64,000 nt of DNA from Sphaerolaimus hirsutus (GCA_964036195.1 OZ038454.1:6882001-6946000), one strand, 5' to 3'; shown: positions 10,968-24,221, counted from the stretch's first letter. Made by a program: numbers and translations. The notes: generated by a model not told the origin, from the letters alone.

Positions 10968-12542
10968 ATCACGTACCTATATGCCCATACCATAACTTGC
11001 TGCCATTTTTTCCCACATTTTCAAACCTTATGGCTTTTTAAAGTGGAAGAAAACATTGAAGCTGCCAGATTAGCAGTTGCGTGCCAGACAGTTTTCATTT
11101 TCACAATGTGTAAAAACATTTTCGGCGACACTCGCAAAATGTTAGCCACAATATCTGAATAACCTTTTCTCAAAAAATGTGCCGTTTATTGCTCTTATAA
11201 ATTTTATTCTGAAATCCGCTGTGGTTCTAAAGTGGTTGTGTGGTGATCTTAAAACCTCCAATGTGAGCCGCTAAACAGCTAAAACTATTTATTGCACAGA
11301 ATGCAAATTTAAAATGTTCCCAGCACTCGGCCACATCTCTTGATTTCGAATGTTTGCTCTAGAATGGCTTCTTATTTATTTGAACAGAAATTTCTGGGGC
11401 AGGTGAAATATTTCAGTGTACCTAGTTTGAATTATGAAATAACATTCTATTTTACACCCCTCAATTTTGTGTAAGCTGAGACAAAGTGATTTTTTTTAGA
11501 ATTTTGTAATTATTTCAAAAGAATATTTGTATGATTTATGATTTCTTTGTTTTTGATTTTTTTCAAAACATATTGAGTCAGCAAACAAATATTGTTTCTG
11601 TACTCAAACATTTTGCAAAAGTATACTCAAATCTGACAAAACGTATTTTTTTGGGGAAAACGTAACCGTACTCGGTACTCGGTCTCAGAGTATACGCACT
11701 GTCTAAGTAAAATTAGATGCCACAACAACAATGCACCTCTCTTATTCTTATTCTAATTCTCATTCTGATGTCATTTGCATTCAACCCGCCCACAAATGCG
11801 CAAATAATACCACGATTTTCTTAATGCACTTTAAACACGCCTGGATCTTTTCACACCAAGGAAGTGCGCTGAATTGTAAATATTATACACATTAAGAGTA
11901 ATATAATACTTGCATTTTGTTTGTTTACTATTTAGATCACTTGTACTTTGTAAGACAGTTTAGCGACACGGTTTAAGTGTCTGAAATGCGCCAGAAAAAA
12001 ACGGCGTTAAGCATCAAAACACTGAAAATGGCGCAATTATTTAGTCTGCGATATTGAACGATAGTGCCCGTCGAAGCTCACTCTGTAAACAGATTCATTC
12101 TGGAAATACACAATTTTGTAAAGTGTTTTTCAATAAAATGACCATTGAAGATTCTGTTTCCAGAAAGAATCAATATACAGAGAAAGTTTGCGCAAACACT
12201 TGAAACTTTAATTTCCAAAACTGAAAAATCTATTTTGAACACATTTGAGTTTACAGTGTGAATAATTTTTGATCTCCACAAACAGTAGTTGACGAACACC
12301 TCATTTCGGTAAACTCAAATGTATTGAAAACAGAGTTATCAGTTTTTAGAAATTTCAGTTGCACTGTAGGGCCTAAAGTCACTTTTTCACTATTTTATAG
12401 CACTATTTCTTTACCTGTACACATGATAAATACCCAAATATGACATGTCTAAGCTGTTTATCACATTCGTGATAGAGTGAAATTGGCCAGCTCTGATAAG
12501 TTTTTGTGCAAATGTGTGCATGTTCTATTTACATACAAACCA
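10968..12542. other. Intergenic, nothing recognised
   Basis: No exon, RNA gene or bounded repeat that I can support. A segment near 12090-12310 resembles short dispersed sequences near 36840-36950 and 43330-43400 (shared phrase around TCATTCTGGTAAACTC), probably an old repeat. Confidence 0.4.
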
Positions 12543-12992
12543 GAGTTGTTAAAATTGCTGAACTTTTTCAAAGTAAACGTAAACGCAAAGTATTTTATTT
12601 TTACTCACCCCTGAGTACAGAAAAGTTCAATTAAAATTTTTTTCTTTACGCTGCGTAAAAGGTGAGTAAACGTAAATACCAGTTTTTTACTCAGGGAAAA
12701 CGTAAAAGTAAAAATTGTTTTCGATTTTACACCTAGGATTACATAAAAAAGGTAAAAGTAAAAGCGAGGGTGATCGCTTTCCCTACCAATCGCAACTTCA
12801 AACATTTCTGCTGCCATTTTTGCAGCCGTTTGAGTGATTTTTGCGTTGTATACACCAAAAAAAAATTCAATTAGGTTTTCTGTACTCGAGTAAGTGAGTA
12901 CCGGTTTTTTTTAGGAAGGAAACGTAAACGTATTTACCCAGTATTCGAGTATACGTAATTGTCGAGTAAACGTAAATACGTCTTAACAACCA
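12543..12992. repeat. MITE with ACGTAAA repeats
   Basis: Inverted ends GAGTTGTTAAAA / TCTTAACAAC enclose repeated GTAAACGTAAATAC-type words. Same design as the other small families here, but I could not fix its target duplication. Confidence 0.5.
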
Positions 12993-13541
12993 TGATACAA
13001 AGTACAAACGATTTACAATGAAACATTTTAAAATAAAGTCTTGAAATTCAGATAAAAATGATTTTAAGGTGAAAAATGTCATGTTATTCACGTGAATGTC
13101 CTGCTTTTGGTTTGCCAATAACTGTGAATGACATAATAATCCAATTTGAAAATGCTGAAGTACAAAAGGAGGCAGCATATTTATGTGTAACTGCGAAAAA
13201 TTCTCCCATGGCATTAAATTAGCAGAAGATGAGCTGGTCGAAACACTTTATCAGTTTATTGTTGTGTATTTGAAAAAAATTTTGGGCACTTTTCTGTTTA
13301 TGTTTGTGTGCTTTATAGATATGTATTCTGTGTATATAAATATTTATTTATGCAAAAATTTATGATATTTACATCGATATTTATGCACGTACTATGTTTC
13401 TGCACATTTATCCACATGCGTAAACACAGAAACCTGCTAAAATTTGGCAGGACTATTAATGAACTGCTAATAATCAATATTAATTAAACATACCAACCTA
13501 ATACATTCCACTATAAACCCAATTTCAGTCTAAAATAGAAA

Positions 13542-16500
13542 ATGTCCTATGAAGAGGAAAATGCTTTAAAGGCACCAGTGTACAATTCACCAACGCAAGA
13601 TGCTCCAGGTGTGAAATCTAATTAGCCCACAACATATTTTCGGGTAGCAAGATTCAGTCAAGTTATTTATGTGAAATAAAATGCTGCATGATTGAATTTG
13701 ATGGATAATGCCTGGCAAGCCACTCTGTAAACTGAAAGTTCGGAAAAGTGTTTTTTTCCTATTTCATTTGACAGAATTTCTTGTTTTTCGTGGGTACACA
13801 AACGTATGATTATCAAAAAATCTTTTTACCCCAAAACATTTTGCTAAGTCTTCAGTCAGATTGTGCCCGCCCCACACACACTTGTTGAAATCGAAAATAA
13901 ATGTCAACTGAATGTCAACTAATTAACACAAAAAGATTTTTAAAGCATCACAATATATGCTCTATCACATAGAAAAGGTGAAATCACATAATTAACCAAA
14001 ATTTAGTTGACTCAAATTTTGATGCCAACTGGTGTGTGTGTGGTGCCAATGAGACCACACAGGCAATTAAATCAGGCAACGTATAAATTTATATTGAAAA
14101 GTACACTGAATCAGACTACACGAAAACAGTCAGGACTAATTAAATTTCGCTCCAGAATTTCGAAAAAGAATCGATTCAGTGACTGCATATTCAGAGGGTG
14201 ATCCAGATGTTGGATTAAAGCCAAGAATTGGGCTTTTTGGAGGTGTTATGGTGATTGTGGGCTGCATCATTGGCAGTGGCATTTTTGTATCACCAAAGGG
14301 TGTCCATGAGAGTTAGTTCACTATGATTAATAGGTTTTAAAATAGTGCTTTACCTTGAAAAAATCCCCATGTTCCTTTTATCTGAATTTTGACTGGGGAG
14401 AGGGGAGTTTTTCAAGGTGGGTGGATGCTTTTTATCAGAATTGTCACCAAAGATTCACTGTCACTGTGAAGTAATTTATGTCTTCACATTGACTGACAGC
14501 ATGCCAAACATAACAAGCAGCAGCTTTCATAAAAGAATGAAGAAAAAATCACAGCTAAAATATCAAAACGCAAAACTACCTATACATTTCAGCAGCAATA
14601 AACATTTGAGTTGCATGGGTTGCAAGGTATGTGAAGACATAAATGGGCCTGATTACACTAGTTTTCTATTGAATTTTCAAAACAATTTGTAAATCTTATG
14701 AATCAGATTTGTGCATTTGAGGATACTGGAATTCAGTGTATGTCTACTACTGTTGATGGAGGTTAAAAACGATTCATTCCAGCAAACGTGTGTTAAAATC
14801 TGATATTCAAGTTCTCCAACTTNNNNNNNNNNNNNNNNNNNNNNNNNNNNNNNNNNNNNNNNNNNNNNNNNNNNNNNNNNNNNNNNNNNNNNNNNNNNNN
14901 NNNNNNNNNNNNNNNNNNNNNNNNNNNNNNNNNNNNNNNNNNNNNNNNNNNNNNNNNNNNNNNNNNNNNNNNNNNNNNNNNNNNNNNNNNNNNNNNNNNN
15001 NNNNNNNNNNNNNNNNNNNNNNCATCCATGAAAATCGACTGAGAAATGGCCGAGATATGGAGTTTTGAAGTTGCATGCATGTGCTTATTTATGTGGATGG
15101 GAGGGAAAAGTTTGAAGCGCCATAACTTTTGATCGGAAAGAGATATCGATCTCATTGTTGTTTCATTGAGTTTCTCTCGATCAGGAAAATAGGATAGCAT
15201 GTTCAAAAAGCAAACTTTTGCGGAAATTTTGCATTTCGAAATCGGGCTAAATCGATATATAAACAAATGTGTATCTCCGATTTGACCTCAGAAATGACCT
15301 CTCCGAACATTTGTGATCATTTTAACATTTTAATGACTAAAATCGGTTCACAAATGACGGAGCTATTGATGTTCAAAGTTTGCATGTTCTCGGCGACACC
15401 CAAAAAAACGCAAATGACAGTGTTTTTATAGACCCCCCGTATCTCCGGTCTGGGGGGTCGTAGAAAAAAATCGTCAAAATTGCGCGTAGCCCCAACCTAG
15501 AACTATATCATATCCAAATTTCAACATTTTTCGCCAAGCGGTTCCCGAGTTATTAGCACGCGCCGGCAGGTGAACCCCCCCCCCCCCCCAAAATGCTAAC
15601 CCCAAAATCCCCTATGATCGGGCTACCTGAAAACAGTCAGGACTAATTAAATTTCACTCCAGAATTTCGGAAAAGAATTGATTCAGTGACTGCATATTCA
15701 GAGGGTGATCCAGATGTTGGATTAAAGCCAAGAATTGGGCTTTTTGGAGGTGTTATGGTTATTGTGGGCTGCATCATTGGCAGTGGCATTTTTGTATCAC
15801 CAAAGGGTGTCCATGAGAGTTAGTTCACTATGATTTAAGGTTTAAAATAGTGCTTTACCTTGAAAAAGTCCCCATGAACTTGTTGGCCTATCTGAATTTA
15901 TAGCTGGGGAATTATTCAAAGTGTTTTTATTACAATTGAGGCGTCGAATTCTAAAAGTCGAGAAGTCCAACATGAAAATTTCGAGTTAGGCCCGTCATCT
16001 GGGGCTACTCCCACACATTTTCCATTGTTTTCCACAAATTTTTTGACCTCACATACCTACCGTATTACCTCGAAGTACCCCCATGGGGGTTTATTATTTC
16101 GCCAGCAAAATTTGAGGGGGGGTTAATTCGAGGGGGGGGGGTTATTCGAGGGGGGTTTTATTATTTCGTCAGAAATTTTCGTAAGTAATGTAGTAAAGAG
16201 AATGCATTTACGTACCCAAAACAGATAAAAAATGCATTCAAACAGGATGTATTAGGACGTATCAACGTGCATCGCTACACAAACTAGTGTCTATGTGTAG
16301 TTGCGATACCTTTGGTCGCAATTAATACATCATGTACATTGCATACATGATGTACTTCATTCCAGGGGGGAGGGGGTATTTCGAGGGGGGGTTTATTATT
16401 TCCCCAGCCAATTTTGAGGGGGGGTTAATTCGAGGGGGGGGGGGTTAATTCAAGGGGGGAATAATTCGAGGTAATACGGTATATACGATAGTGCCAAAAT

Positions 16501-19500
16501 TTTGGTGCAAAAAATTTGGGCAAGAAGTCGACAAGTCCACCATCCTCAGCTTCTTTTGTTGAGAACAAAAGCAAGAAATGTGATAAGTCCACTATGGAAC
16601 CGATTTCTAAAAGTCGGGAAGTCCATAAATTGCCCATAGGCAGCCTCGAGGTTACTGGGAACAAAAATGCGTGCAAGAAGGCGACAAGTCCATTTCCCTC
16701 CCAAAAACAGTTTTGTTCTGACCAAATGGATATTTATGGACACCCGATTTTTCACATATAGGTAGGTAGAGATTAGGGGCCGAAAATTTGACACTTTTTG
16801 TCAACATATGGAACTTAATGGAAAGCACGAGAGAGCCAAATTGGACACGCACCATGGACCTGGAATTGGGTCTGAAACTTCAAATGAGATTTACTCAAAA
16901 TCGCATTTTGTGGACTTGACTTTTAGAATTAGACACCTCTATTGTAACTGTGCATGCACAGTTATTAATGTCTTCACATTGACGGCATGTCAAACATAAC
17001 ATGCGGTAGCTTTCATTAGAGAATGAAGAAAAAAAGCATGGCCATCAAAATGTAAAACTATTACATTACAGCAGCCGTGAACATTATCATTTTGCAAAAG
17101 TTGTATGGGTAAGGTACAGCTGACATTCTGCCAATGTGAGGACTAGTGATGTAAAAGCGCCATGGCGCTAGCGCCATGGCGCTAGCGCCAAAGAAAAAAG
17201 CGCCGTGGCGCTTGGCAACATTTTGCTCTGGCTCTCGGCGCTGGAGTTTCGAAAAGCGCCATGGCGCTTGGCGCCATTTTGCTCTGGCGCTTGGCGTCAT
17301 TTTGTACTGGCGCTTGGCGCTGAGGTTCCGAAAAGCGCCATGGTGCTTTCGGCGCTTGGCGCCAAAGTCCTGGCGCTTTTCACATCACTAGTGAAGACAT
17401 AAATGGACCCACCAACTACACTAGTTTTCTCTAAAATTCCGAAACAATTTGGAAACTTATAAATCAGCTTAGAATACATTTGAGGTTACTGAAATTCAGT
17501 GTTTGTCAACTGCTATTGACAGAGATAAGAAACAATTCATTCCAGCAAACTCTAATTTGTTTTAAGCTAATGTGTGAGTTATCCAACTTTTTGAAATTAC
17601 AGTATAAAACTAATGTGTGTGTAGTAACATGGCACAATAACTGCACTCCGAGCCACTAGAACTCTATTCATCAATTTTCATTCATAACACCAATTATCTG
17701 TCATCATCAAAATTGAACTAAAACAATACTATTTATCTCACTCAGACACCAACAGTGTAGGGTTTGCATTGATAGTGTGGGTGGTCTGCGGTGTTTTCAG
17801 TGCCATTGGAGCATACTGCTATGCGGAATTGGGCACATTTATAACAAAGTCTGGTGGGGACTATGCCTATGTTTGTGTGGCATTTGGACCATTTGTTGGC
17901 TTCCTTAGGATGTGGATTGAGTGCATAATTGTCAGGTGAGGTTGGCATTTGTTATAGGTGAAATTAAGTGCTGTGATCATTGATAAAGCACAGGCGAATG
18001 TCACACCCTATCCGCCCCATTTCCATTCTGGCACTCATAAAATTTGCAAAAAGCCCCTTTTCAACGAAAAAGTAACCAAAAGTACCTTGATCTCCAGAGC
18101 ACAAATTTGGAACACTTTGAGTTTTTGAAATACTAGTCTAAAACACAACAATAGACTAAGTATAGCAGTGATGTTTTTGGGAATAAATGTTAATTACAAT
18201 CTTTGAAAAATAAACAGTCATTAATAACACATTTCACAGGCCATGCACTATGACAGTAGTGGCAATGACATTTGCTATTTACATAATCAGGCCTTTTTAC
18301 CCACATTGTGATCCACCACCCATGGCACCACCTTTGTTGGCAGCTGGGTGTCTCAGTAAGTTTTCACAAAAATTCTGAGTTTAGAAAGATGCCATACTTA
18401 TGGAACCCAGTCAGAATTTTGAACTCCTGGTAACCATTTTGAAATTTGTCTAACAGAAGGTGTATTCATTTGTGAATATGTTTTGATACACCTGTTGTAA
18501 TTTTTTTTTCCCTAAAGAAATTCTTTAAAAAATCAGTCACTAGAATGCTATTTTTGTGGCACTGAACTCTGTAACACCTCAACAGCAGTTACCCAGACTG
18601 TAAATTAATACATGTTGTTTATTCTGCAAATTATTGTAATTGTATTATTGTAAACCTCACAGTATTGTTGACACTGGTGAATGCATTGTCAGTGAGGGCT
18701 GTGACAACAGTGCAAAATGTGTTCACTGTTGCAAAATTGCTTGCATTGTTTCTGATCATAGCAACTGGTGTGGTTCTGCTGATAATTGGAAATCGTGAGT
18801 ATTGATTTTTTTGTCAGTGCTGGCTTTTGTGAATATTGACCAACCCCAATGATGAAATTCCAGCATATTTGGACTCATTTGATAACATAATGGAGAATTC
18901 TGACTGGAGAGCTGGAAAAATTGCTCTGGCATTCTATTCTGGGCTTTGGGCATACAATGGCTGGAATTATCTGAACTTTGTGACTGAGGAATTGGAAAAC
19001 CCAACAAGGTAATCTGTTTTATTTCTGATTCTGAATCCATCATGCTTCATCAACAACTTCCAAAACGTTGCAGAAATCTGCCCCTGGCCATATGCATTTC
19101 CATGGTGCTGTGCACCACAGTCTATGTACTGACCAATGTGGCATTCTATGCTGGAGTGAGTCCAGATGAGATGCTAGAGAGTTCAGCAGTGGCAGTGACA
19201 TTTGCAGACAGGTTTTACTCATCTGTGCACTTGGCATGGATTATGCCAGTGTTTGTGGGCATGAGCTGTTTTGGCACTGTCAATGGTGTGCTCTTGACTA
19301 GCTCCAGGCTGTTCTTTGTGGCTGGCAGGGAAAATCACATGCCCTGGGTGCTCAGCATGATCAACCCAAATTTGGAGACACCCATACCCAGTGTGCTGTT
19401 TTGTGTAAGTTGGATAGTGAAGATGGGTTGGTGATGGTGATGTGACCTGGGTAGCAGTGAAGTGACATAGCTGAACTTATGGTGAAGTATATTCAACCTG

Positions 19501-22500
19501 CTTCAATTAACTAAAATCATGGCAGGCAGAATAAAAATATTTTACACAAGCAAAATTGGTAATTGATTTTCATCACTCATTTTCCACAGCTAGATGGATC
19601 AGCATGGACCCGGGTGTTTGCTGAACTATTCAAGGGGTACAAATGTAAATACATACACTAAAACACATGAATACAGTTAGCCTCACACTCAACCATATCC
19701 CAATCCCACTTGTGTCTGAATCAAGTTTTTTATTCTTGCCAAGCATTCAAAATGTTACTTTTTATTACAGGGTGTTCTGTCATTGCTGTATCTTCTTTTG
19801 AGTGATAACATATACTCACTGATCAACTATGTGCAAATTGTGAACTGGCTGGCTATTGGTGTGGCTACTGCAGGACTGATATATATGCGCTACACTCTGC
19901 CACCAAAGGACCATCACAGACCACTTAAGGTAAATTTTGTATACTTATAATATTTGCCGCAATAATTGACCCTCTCCATTGGTTGGAGCATTTTATACAG
20001 TGTCTCACTCAACATGATAAAAAATGGGAAAAAATTGGCAAAATATTGTCAGTGTCATAATGTTGTTATAGCGTATATGGCATTTTATTGTTTAATCGCC
20101 CTACATGCACTAGTTCTCTACTAAAGTTTTGAAAACTTTGGAGAAATCAGGAATCAGGTCTGAACAGATTTGAGATTTGTAAACACAAACGCATTCAAAG
20201 CTTATTTTATGAGCTTCCAACATTTTCTTAAGTTGTCATTGAAATGTAATTTGTCATTCAAAGACTCACTTAATGTACAGGTGAACATCATTTTCCCAAT
20301 AATCTTTCTGCTTGGATGCGTCTTTCTGGTTATTTTCCCGATGTACCAGGCATTTATGGATACCAGTGAGTATTTTTTTCTTTTAAATGTACCATATATC
20401 CTCGAATATATCCCCCGGGGAGTTATTTTTTCATCAAAAGTTTTTGAGGGGGGAGTTATTCGAGAGGGGGTCTATTCAAGGATATACGATAAATCAATAC
20501 TGTTGTTCAGAAGTATATATGGGGACTTCCGTTCCAAAAGTTCACAAGCGCCAAAACCAGAAAAATCGAGTTAGCTGTGGATTCGAAATCCACGTATAAT
20601 TCTGCCCATTTTGGTAAAAAAATCAGTGTTATAGTCCATTTCGTTCCCGAGATAACGTGGTACCGTTTTTCAGAAAAATCACAATTTTCATATCGAAAGT
20701 GCACATATTCATCTCAGATCCCCTATGAAAAACAGGACTTTCATTTCGTAAGTGCACATATCCATGTCGGACCACCGGAGTTTCATTTCATAAGTGCACA
20801 TATCCAAAAAATAGTTTCATTTCCAAAAGTGCACGCGTGCTCCGGATCGCTCGCGAAGAGCCGGCCGGATTTCCCATACAAAATAAAGTTTCATTTCCAA
20901 ATGTGCATACGTGAATTTCCAAATTTATTTTGCTCTATATATCGGGTAAGGGTTTAAATATAGATCTGAAAATTTAGGTTTGTGTACTTCTCGAATACGG
21001 TTTCTCAGTGGTGTAATTGGTTTTGCCCTGCGATGCACCGTTAGGAAGTTATTTACATTTCAAGTTCAAATTTTCAAATTTACTCCTTATTTTGGGTGGT
21101 TTACAAAATATGACATAACTCCCAAAATATTTACCAGCCGACAAAATTTAGGGATACAAAAATTGTAGCCAAATGTCCGAGATATCTGAAAAGTGCAGGG
21201 CAAGCTTTGTCGCCCAAATATGGCGCTGCCGGGCCAGCGCCAAACTTTAAAATGCGATTTTGAAAAATCTGGATATGGAACTTTTGGAATGAAAGTCCCC
21301 ATATAACTATGATCATACACATATTTGTACCTTGCCCATGATTATCTTAAAATGTATGGAAAGCTGTGGCAAATATGTCAAAATTAAGAAAGTGGATGGA
21401 AAACTAGCAGAGGAAAAACATAGGTATATGGAAATTTGATGAAAGCTGATGCCACTGTGCATCTGCATCAATGAATAATCAGATGAGAATTTGCAGAAGA
21501 CCAAACCCTATTATTAAAAGATGGCAGAATTAAAAAAGAATTAAAATTCTTAAAATTAGGCAGAATTAAAAAACTTTTAAGGCACCTACCACACTATCAT
21601 CAGGATTTGGGATAATCTGTCGAGCATCTTTGATATAATAGAGCATTTTTGATAAAATATCAATCCCCAAAATGAAGAATTTTGAAGAATATCAGACAAA
21701 GTAATAACATTTCACAAGCTTTGTATCCATTTCCAGTGATTGGATTGGGGATTATGATGAGCGGAGTCCCTGTTTACCTGATTTTTGTCCACTGGAAATC
21801 AAAACCAGCGGCATTCAACAATCTCATTGGTCAGTTTTTTGGTACTTTGAAATCCATTTCGTGGGTAACGATGTAAAAAGCGCCAGGACTTTGGCGCCAA
21901 GCGCCATGGCGCTTTTCGGATCTCTAGCGCCAAGCGCCAATGGCGCCAGAGCGAAATGGAGCCAAGCGCCCTGGCGCTGTTTGCTTTGGCGCTAGCACCA
22001 AGCGCCAGCGCCAGGCATTTTGTTCCTGGCGCCGGGCATTTTGTTGCAGGCGCCATGGCCGGCGCCACCCAGTTCCTGGCGCCGGGCGCCGGCCATGGCG
22101 CTTTTCGTGGGCATGGTGCCAAGCGCCAATGGCGCCACAGCAAGTTAGCGCCAAAAGCGCCATGGCGCTTTTTGATCTGGCGCTAGCGCCATGGCGCTTT
22201 TACATCACTACTTGTGGGTCCGCGAGGTGGTATGCAAATCACGTGCATTTAACCACACGCATTGATTTTGTACATGGTGACTGGCAAGCGTTATTTGAGT
22301 ATTAATGACTGATGGTGTAAAAGCGCCATGGCGCTAGCGCCAACGCAAAAAGCGTCATTGCCATTTTGACACTTGGCGCCATTTTGCCGTGGCGCCGGGG
22401 TTTGGAAAGCCCTATGGCGCTTGCCGCTATTCCATTAGCACTGCACCAGGAACAAAATCTGTGCCACTAACCCAAAGCAAAAAGAACGATGGCACTATGC

Positions 22501-22750
22501 GCTGAAGGTCGAAAAAGTGCCATGGCGCTTTTTACATCACTAGTAATGACTCGTGCAGTCCATTTACTTCAGTGGAACCAGACAATCATTAACCTATCAA
22601 TTTGGGATATAACGGTTTAACCAATATTGTTTAATATAACTATTTATGCACTTGAGAAAATTTCTTATCACAGATTCAATGACGTTAACATGTCAAAAGT
22701 TGCTTCTGGTCGTTCCCGGCGAAAAGAAACAATTAGACGCAGACGACTGA
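13542..22750 (+). CDS. SLC7A: LAT-type (SLC7) amino-acid transporter light chain, 11 exons
   Basis: Exons: 13542-13608, 14195-14311, 17746-17935, 18240-18355, 18663-18794, 18864-19008, 19074-19404, 19771-19929, 20281-20365, 21737-21829, 22674-22750. All introns are GT-AG, all phases agree, and the sum is 1,512 nt (503 residues plus TGA), the usual length for LAT/y+LAT proteins. Recognisable family features are the TM1 motif GSGIF (residues 49-53), an SPKGV block, a [14 protein letters not shown] block, a WAYNGWN block and a C-terminal CQKLL. Cys148 (PHCDPPP) sits where these light chains form a disulfide with the 4F2hc/rBAT heavy chain. Expected role: 12-TM plasma-membrane exchanger of neutral or cationic amino acids. 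Substrate cannot be told from sequence. Exon 2 has a second copy at 15702-15818, and introns 2, 9 and 10 hold MITEs. Confidence 0.92.
14195..14311 (+). CDS. SLC7A: Transporter exon 2, copy a
   Basis: 117 nt, phase 1 to phase 1, encoding the TM1 region with GSGIF. Acceptor TATTCAG, donor GTTAGT. Nearly identical over exon and close flanks to copy b. Either copy gives the same protein; including both would duplicate 39 residues. Confidence 0.85.
14823..15022. other. Assembly gap (200 N)
   Basis: Exactly 200 N, a placeholder length, so the true distance is unknown. It lies between the two copies of transporter exon 2. Confidence 0.99.
15702..15818 (+). CDS. SLC7A: Transporter exon 2, copy b
   Basis: Same length, phase, acceptor and donor as copy a, with at least one synonymous change (GTG to GTT). 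The similarity extends upstream to about 15637 and downstream past 15880. Intron sequence farther downstream of each copy (14460-14822 versus 16960-17590) is recognisably paired but much more diverged and interrupted by MITEs. This argues for a real tandem duplication, although a gap lies between the copies. Confidence 0.7.
15929..16950. repeat. AATTCTAAAAGTC inverted-repeat element, interrupted
   Basis: Left end near ACAATTGAGGCGTCGAATTC and right end near GAATTAGACACCTCTATTGT are inverted and match a shorter copy at 34345-34633. A TA-flanked foldback (16058-16481) is nested inside. Confidence 0.55.
16058..16481. repeat. TA-flanked G-run foldback in transporter intron 2
   Basis: TACCGTATTACCTCGAAGTA and its inverse mark the ends. 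The arms repeat TTCGAGGGGGG with TTAATTCGAGG. The centre resembles the element at 4832-5252 around the ATGTACATTGCAT segment. Confidence 0.7.
17144..17390. mobile_element. GCGCC-rich hAT-like MITE, intron 2
   Basis: Ends TAGTGATGTAAAAGCGCC / GCGCTTTTCACATCACTA with a near-perfect 8-bp duplication (GTGAGGAC / GTGAAGAC). The interior is an array of GGCGCTTGGCGCCA-like words. The corresponding place in the other half of the duplicated intron (about 14625-14645) reads straight through without the element, giving a natural empty site. Confidence 0.8.
20390..20491. repeat. Foldback element, intron 9
   Basis: TACCATATATCCTCGAATAT and its inverse, with G/C runs between. A variant of the CCGTATT family. 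Confidence 0.6.
20515..21306. repeat. Inverted-repeat element with AAGTGCACATATCC repeats
   Basis: Left TATATGGGGACTTCCGTTCC and right GGAATGAAAGTCCCCATATA are inverted. Inside (20690-20910) are five imperfect copies of a unit like TTTCATTTC.AAGTGCACATATCC. No coding capacity seen. Confidence 0.6.
21866..22210. mobile_element. GCGCC-rich hAT-like MITE, intron 10, first
   Basis: Ends TAACGATGTAAAAAGCGCC / GGCGCTTTTACATCACTA, flanked by TTCGTGGG / CTTGTGGG (6 of 8 match). Densely packed GGCGCC words. Confidence 0.7.
22310..22542. mobile_element. GCGCC-rich hAT-like MITE, intron 10, second
   Basis: Ends TGATGGTGTAAAAGCGCC / GCGCTTTTTACATCACTA, flanked by TTAATGAC / GTAATGAC (7 of 8). It lies 100 bp from the previous copy but has its own duplication, so it is a separate insertion. 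Confidence 0.7.
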
Positions 22751-22758
22751 TGAAAAAG

Positions 22759-23151
22759 GAGTTACCGCAAATCCACGAATAAGACCCCCTCGAATAACTC
22801 CCTCCTGTTGGCGAGGTGAAGAAAAAATACCCCCCTCCCCTCGAAAAACGCCCCCTCTTGAATATTACCCGCCCGTTTGAAAAGGATACAAAACAAAAAT
22901 AGGTACATAAGAAAATAAGCCTACGGCAGCGACACATATACATGATGTGTATGCAGTGTATACACATTTTTTTGCTGTCGTTGTTGTTGTATAGTGAAAT
23001 ACCTGAATTACGTGAGTTGACAGACTGCATCCAAGTTTTCTGACGGAAAAACAATTCCGCCCCCCCCCCCCCCCCTTAAATAAGTCCCCCCTCCAAAACT
23101 TCCGACGAAAAAATAACTCCCCTGGGGTCTTATTCGAGGATTTAGGGTATT
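22759..23151. repeat. G/C-run foldback just after the transporter stop
   Basis: Left end ACGAATAAGACCCCCTCG and right end GGGGTCTTATTCGAGG are inverted. It begins within 10 bases of the TGA and so probably forms part of the 3' UTR or displaces the polyadenylation site. Confidence 0.55.
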
Positions 23152-24221
23152 TTAAGTTATTTGCAAATGTTAAGTTATTACAAAAATATCGTTTTGATTG
23201 TTTGTTTTTGTTTCACTATTATTTGTGTATATTGGTTTATTTTTAATCATTTTCAGCATATTCATTTAGGGTTCCAATATTCAATATTCGATTCCTGTCA
23301 TTTCGACTGGAGAACGACAACTATTTACTAATCGACCATGACTGAAAAACTTTAATATGTACTAAGGGATGGCACTTGATTTTTTCAGCTAATGATAATT
23401 TGAAAAGATGATGTTTTGACGAAATATAAAAGGTAAATCAGACTTGAAATCAAAGACAAACATTTTGTACTGATTCTGCCTTTTTCGTGCATGCAAGTGA
23501 ACAACTTCACATGCAAGCAAATTCATAAAAATTGGGGCTTGATTTTATGTTTTTGTGGAGTTTTAGTGCCACAAAACTATAGCTTTCAATATCTAGATTT
23601 CTATAGCTTGATTTTCGGTCTAATACATTTTTTAAGAAATTTAAAAAATCAAGAAGCTTGGAAAAATCCTTTTTCCATCCCTATATGTATAATGCATTTA
23701 CCGTTAATAAACAAGGGTAAAACAGGGGTAAAACTAGGGTAAAACACAATAAGTTGGATTCTATTCTCACATAAGTTACATAGTGGTGAAAGTTTTAATA
23801 TTTCTTTTCACATATCATTTTTGATTTTATTACAATCAAACAATATTTTTACTGCCTTTTATGAAAAAAACTGGGCAATTTGCTACAGAACAACTAAATA
23901 TTTATCCATTTACATAGTTATTAAATGCTACAGGATACTCCTGACTTGAATGAAAACTCAATAAAATAATACCTGTGTATGAATGCACAACTGTGTACTT
24001 GTGAAAAAGTAATGGAATGGCACCATAGCACTAGAAAGTTTTGACAGCATCAAGTGCACATAACCACACTCTACAAGTTCACAGTTTCAGCGGAAAGTCA
24101 GGTGATAAGCAAACTAAATAACAGGTGATCACTACTTTCACTTTCAATTGACTTACCCTTAAAAATAGACAAATAAGCACAATGCAATTATACAGGTACA
24201 TTTTTTTTCTTAAAAACGGCT
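23152..24221. other. Intergenic, nothing recognised
   Basis: AT-rich sequence with no supported feature. Confidence 0.45.

Noticed and set aside
12078..12299. Minus-strand ORF near 12.1 kb
   Set aside because: No splice sites or domain, and the sequence resembles dispersed repeats near 36.9 and 43.3 kb.
17061..17402. Alanine/tryptophan-rich open frames in GCGCC regions
   Set aside because: Product of the repeated GGCGCC words; the region is bounded by MITE termini.
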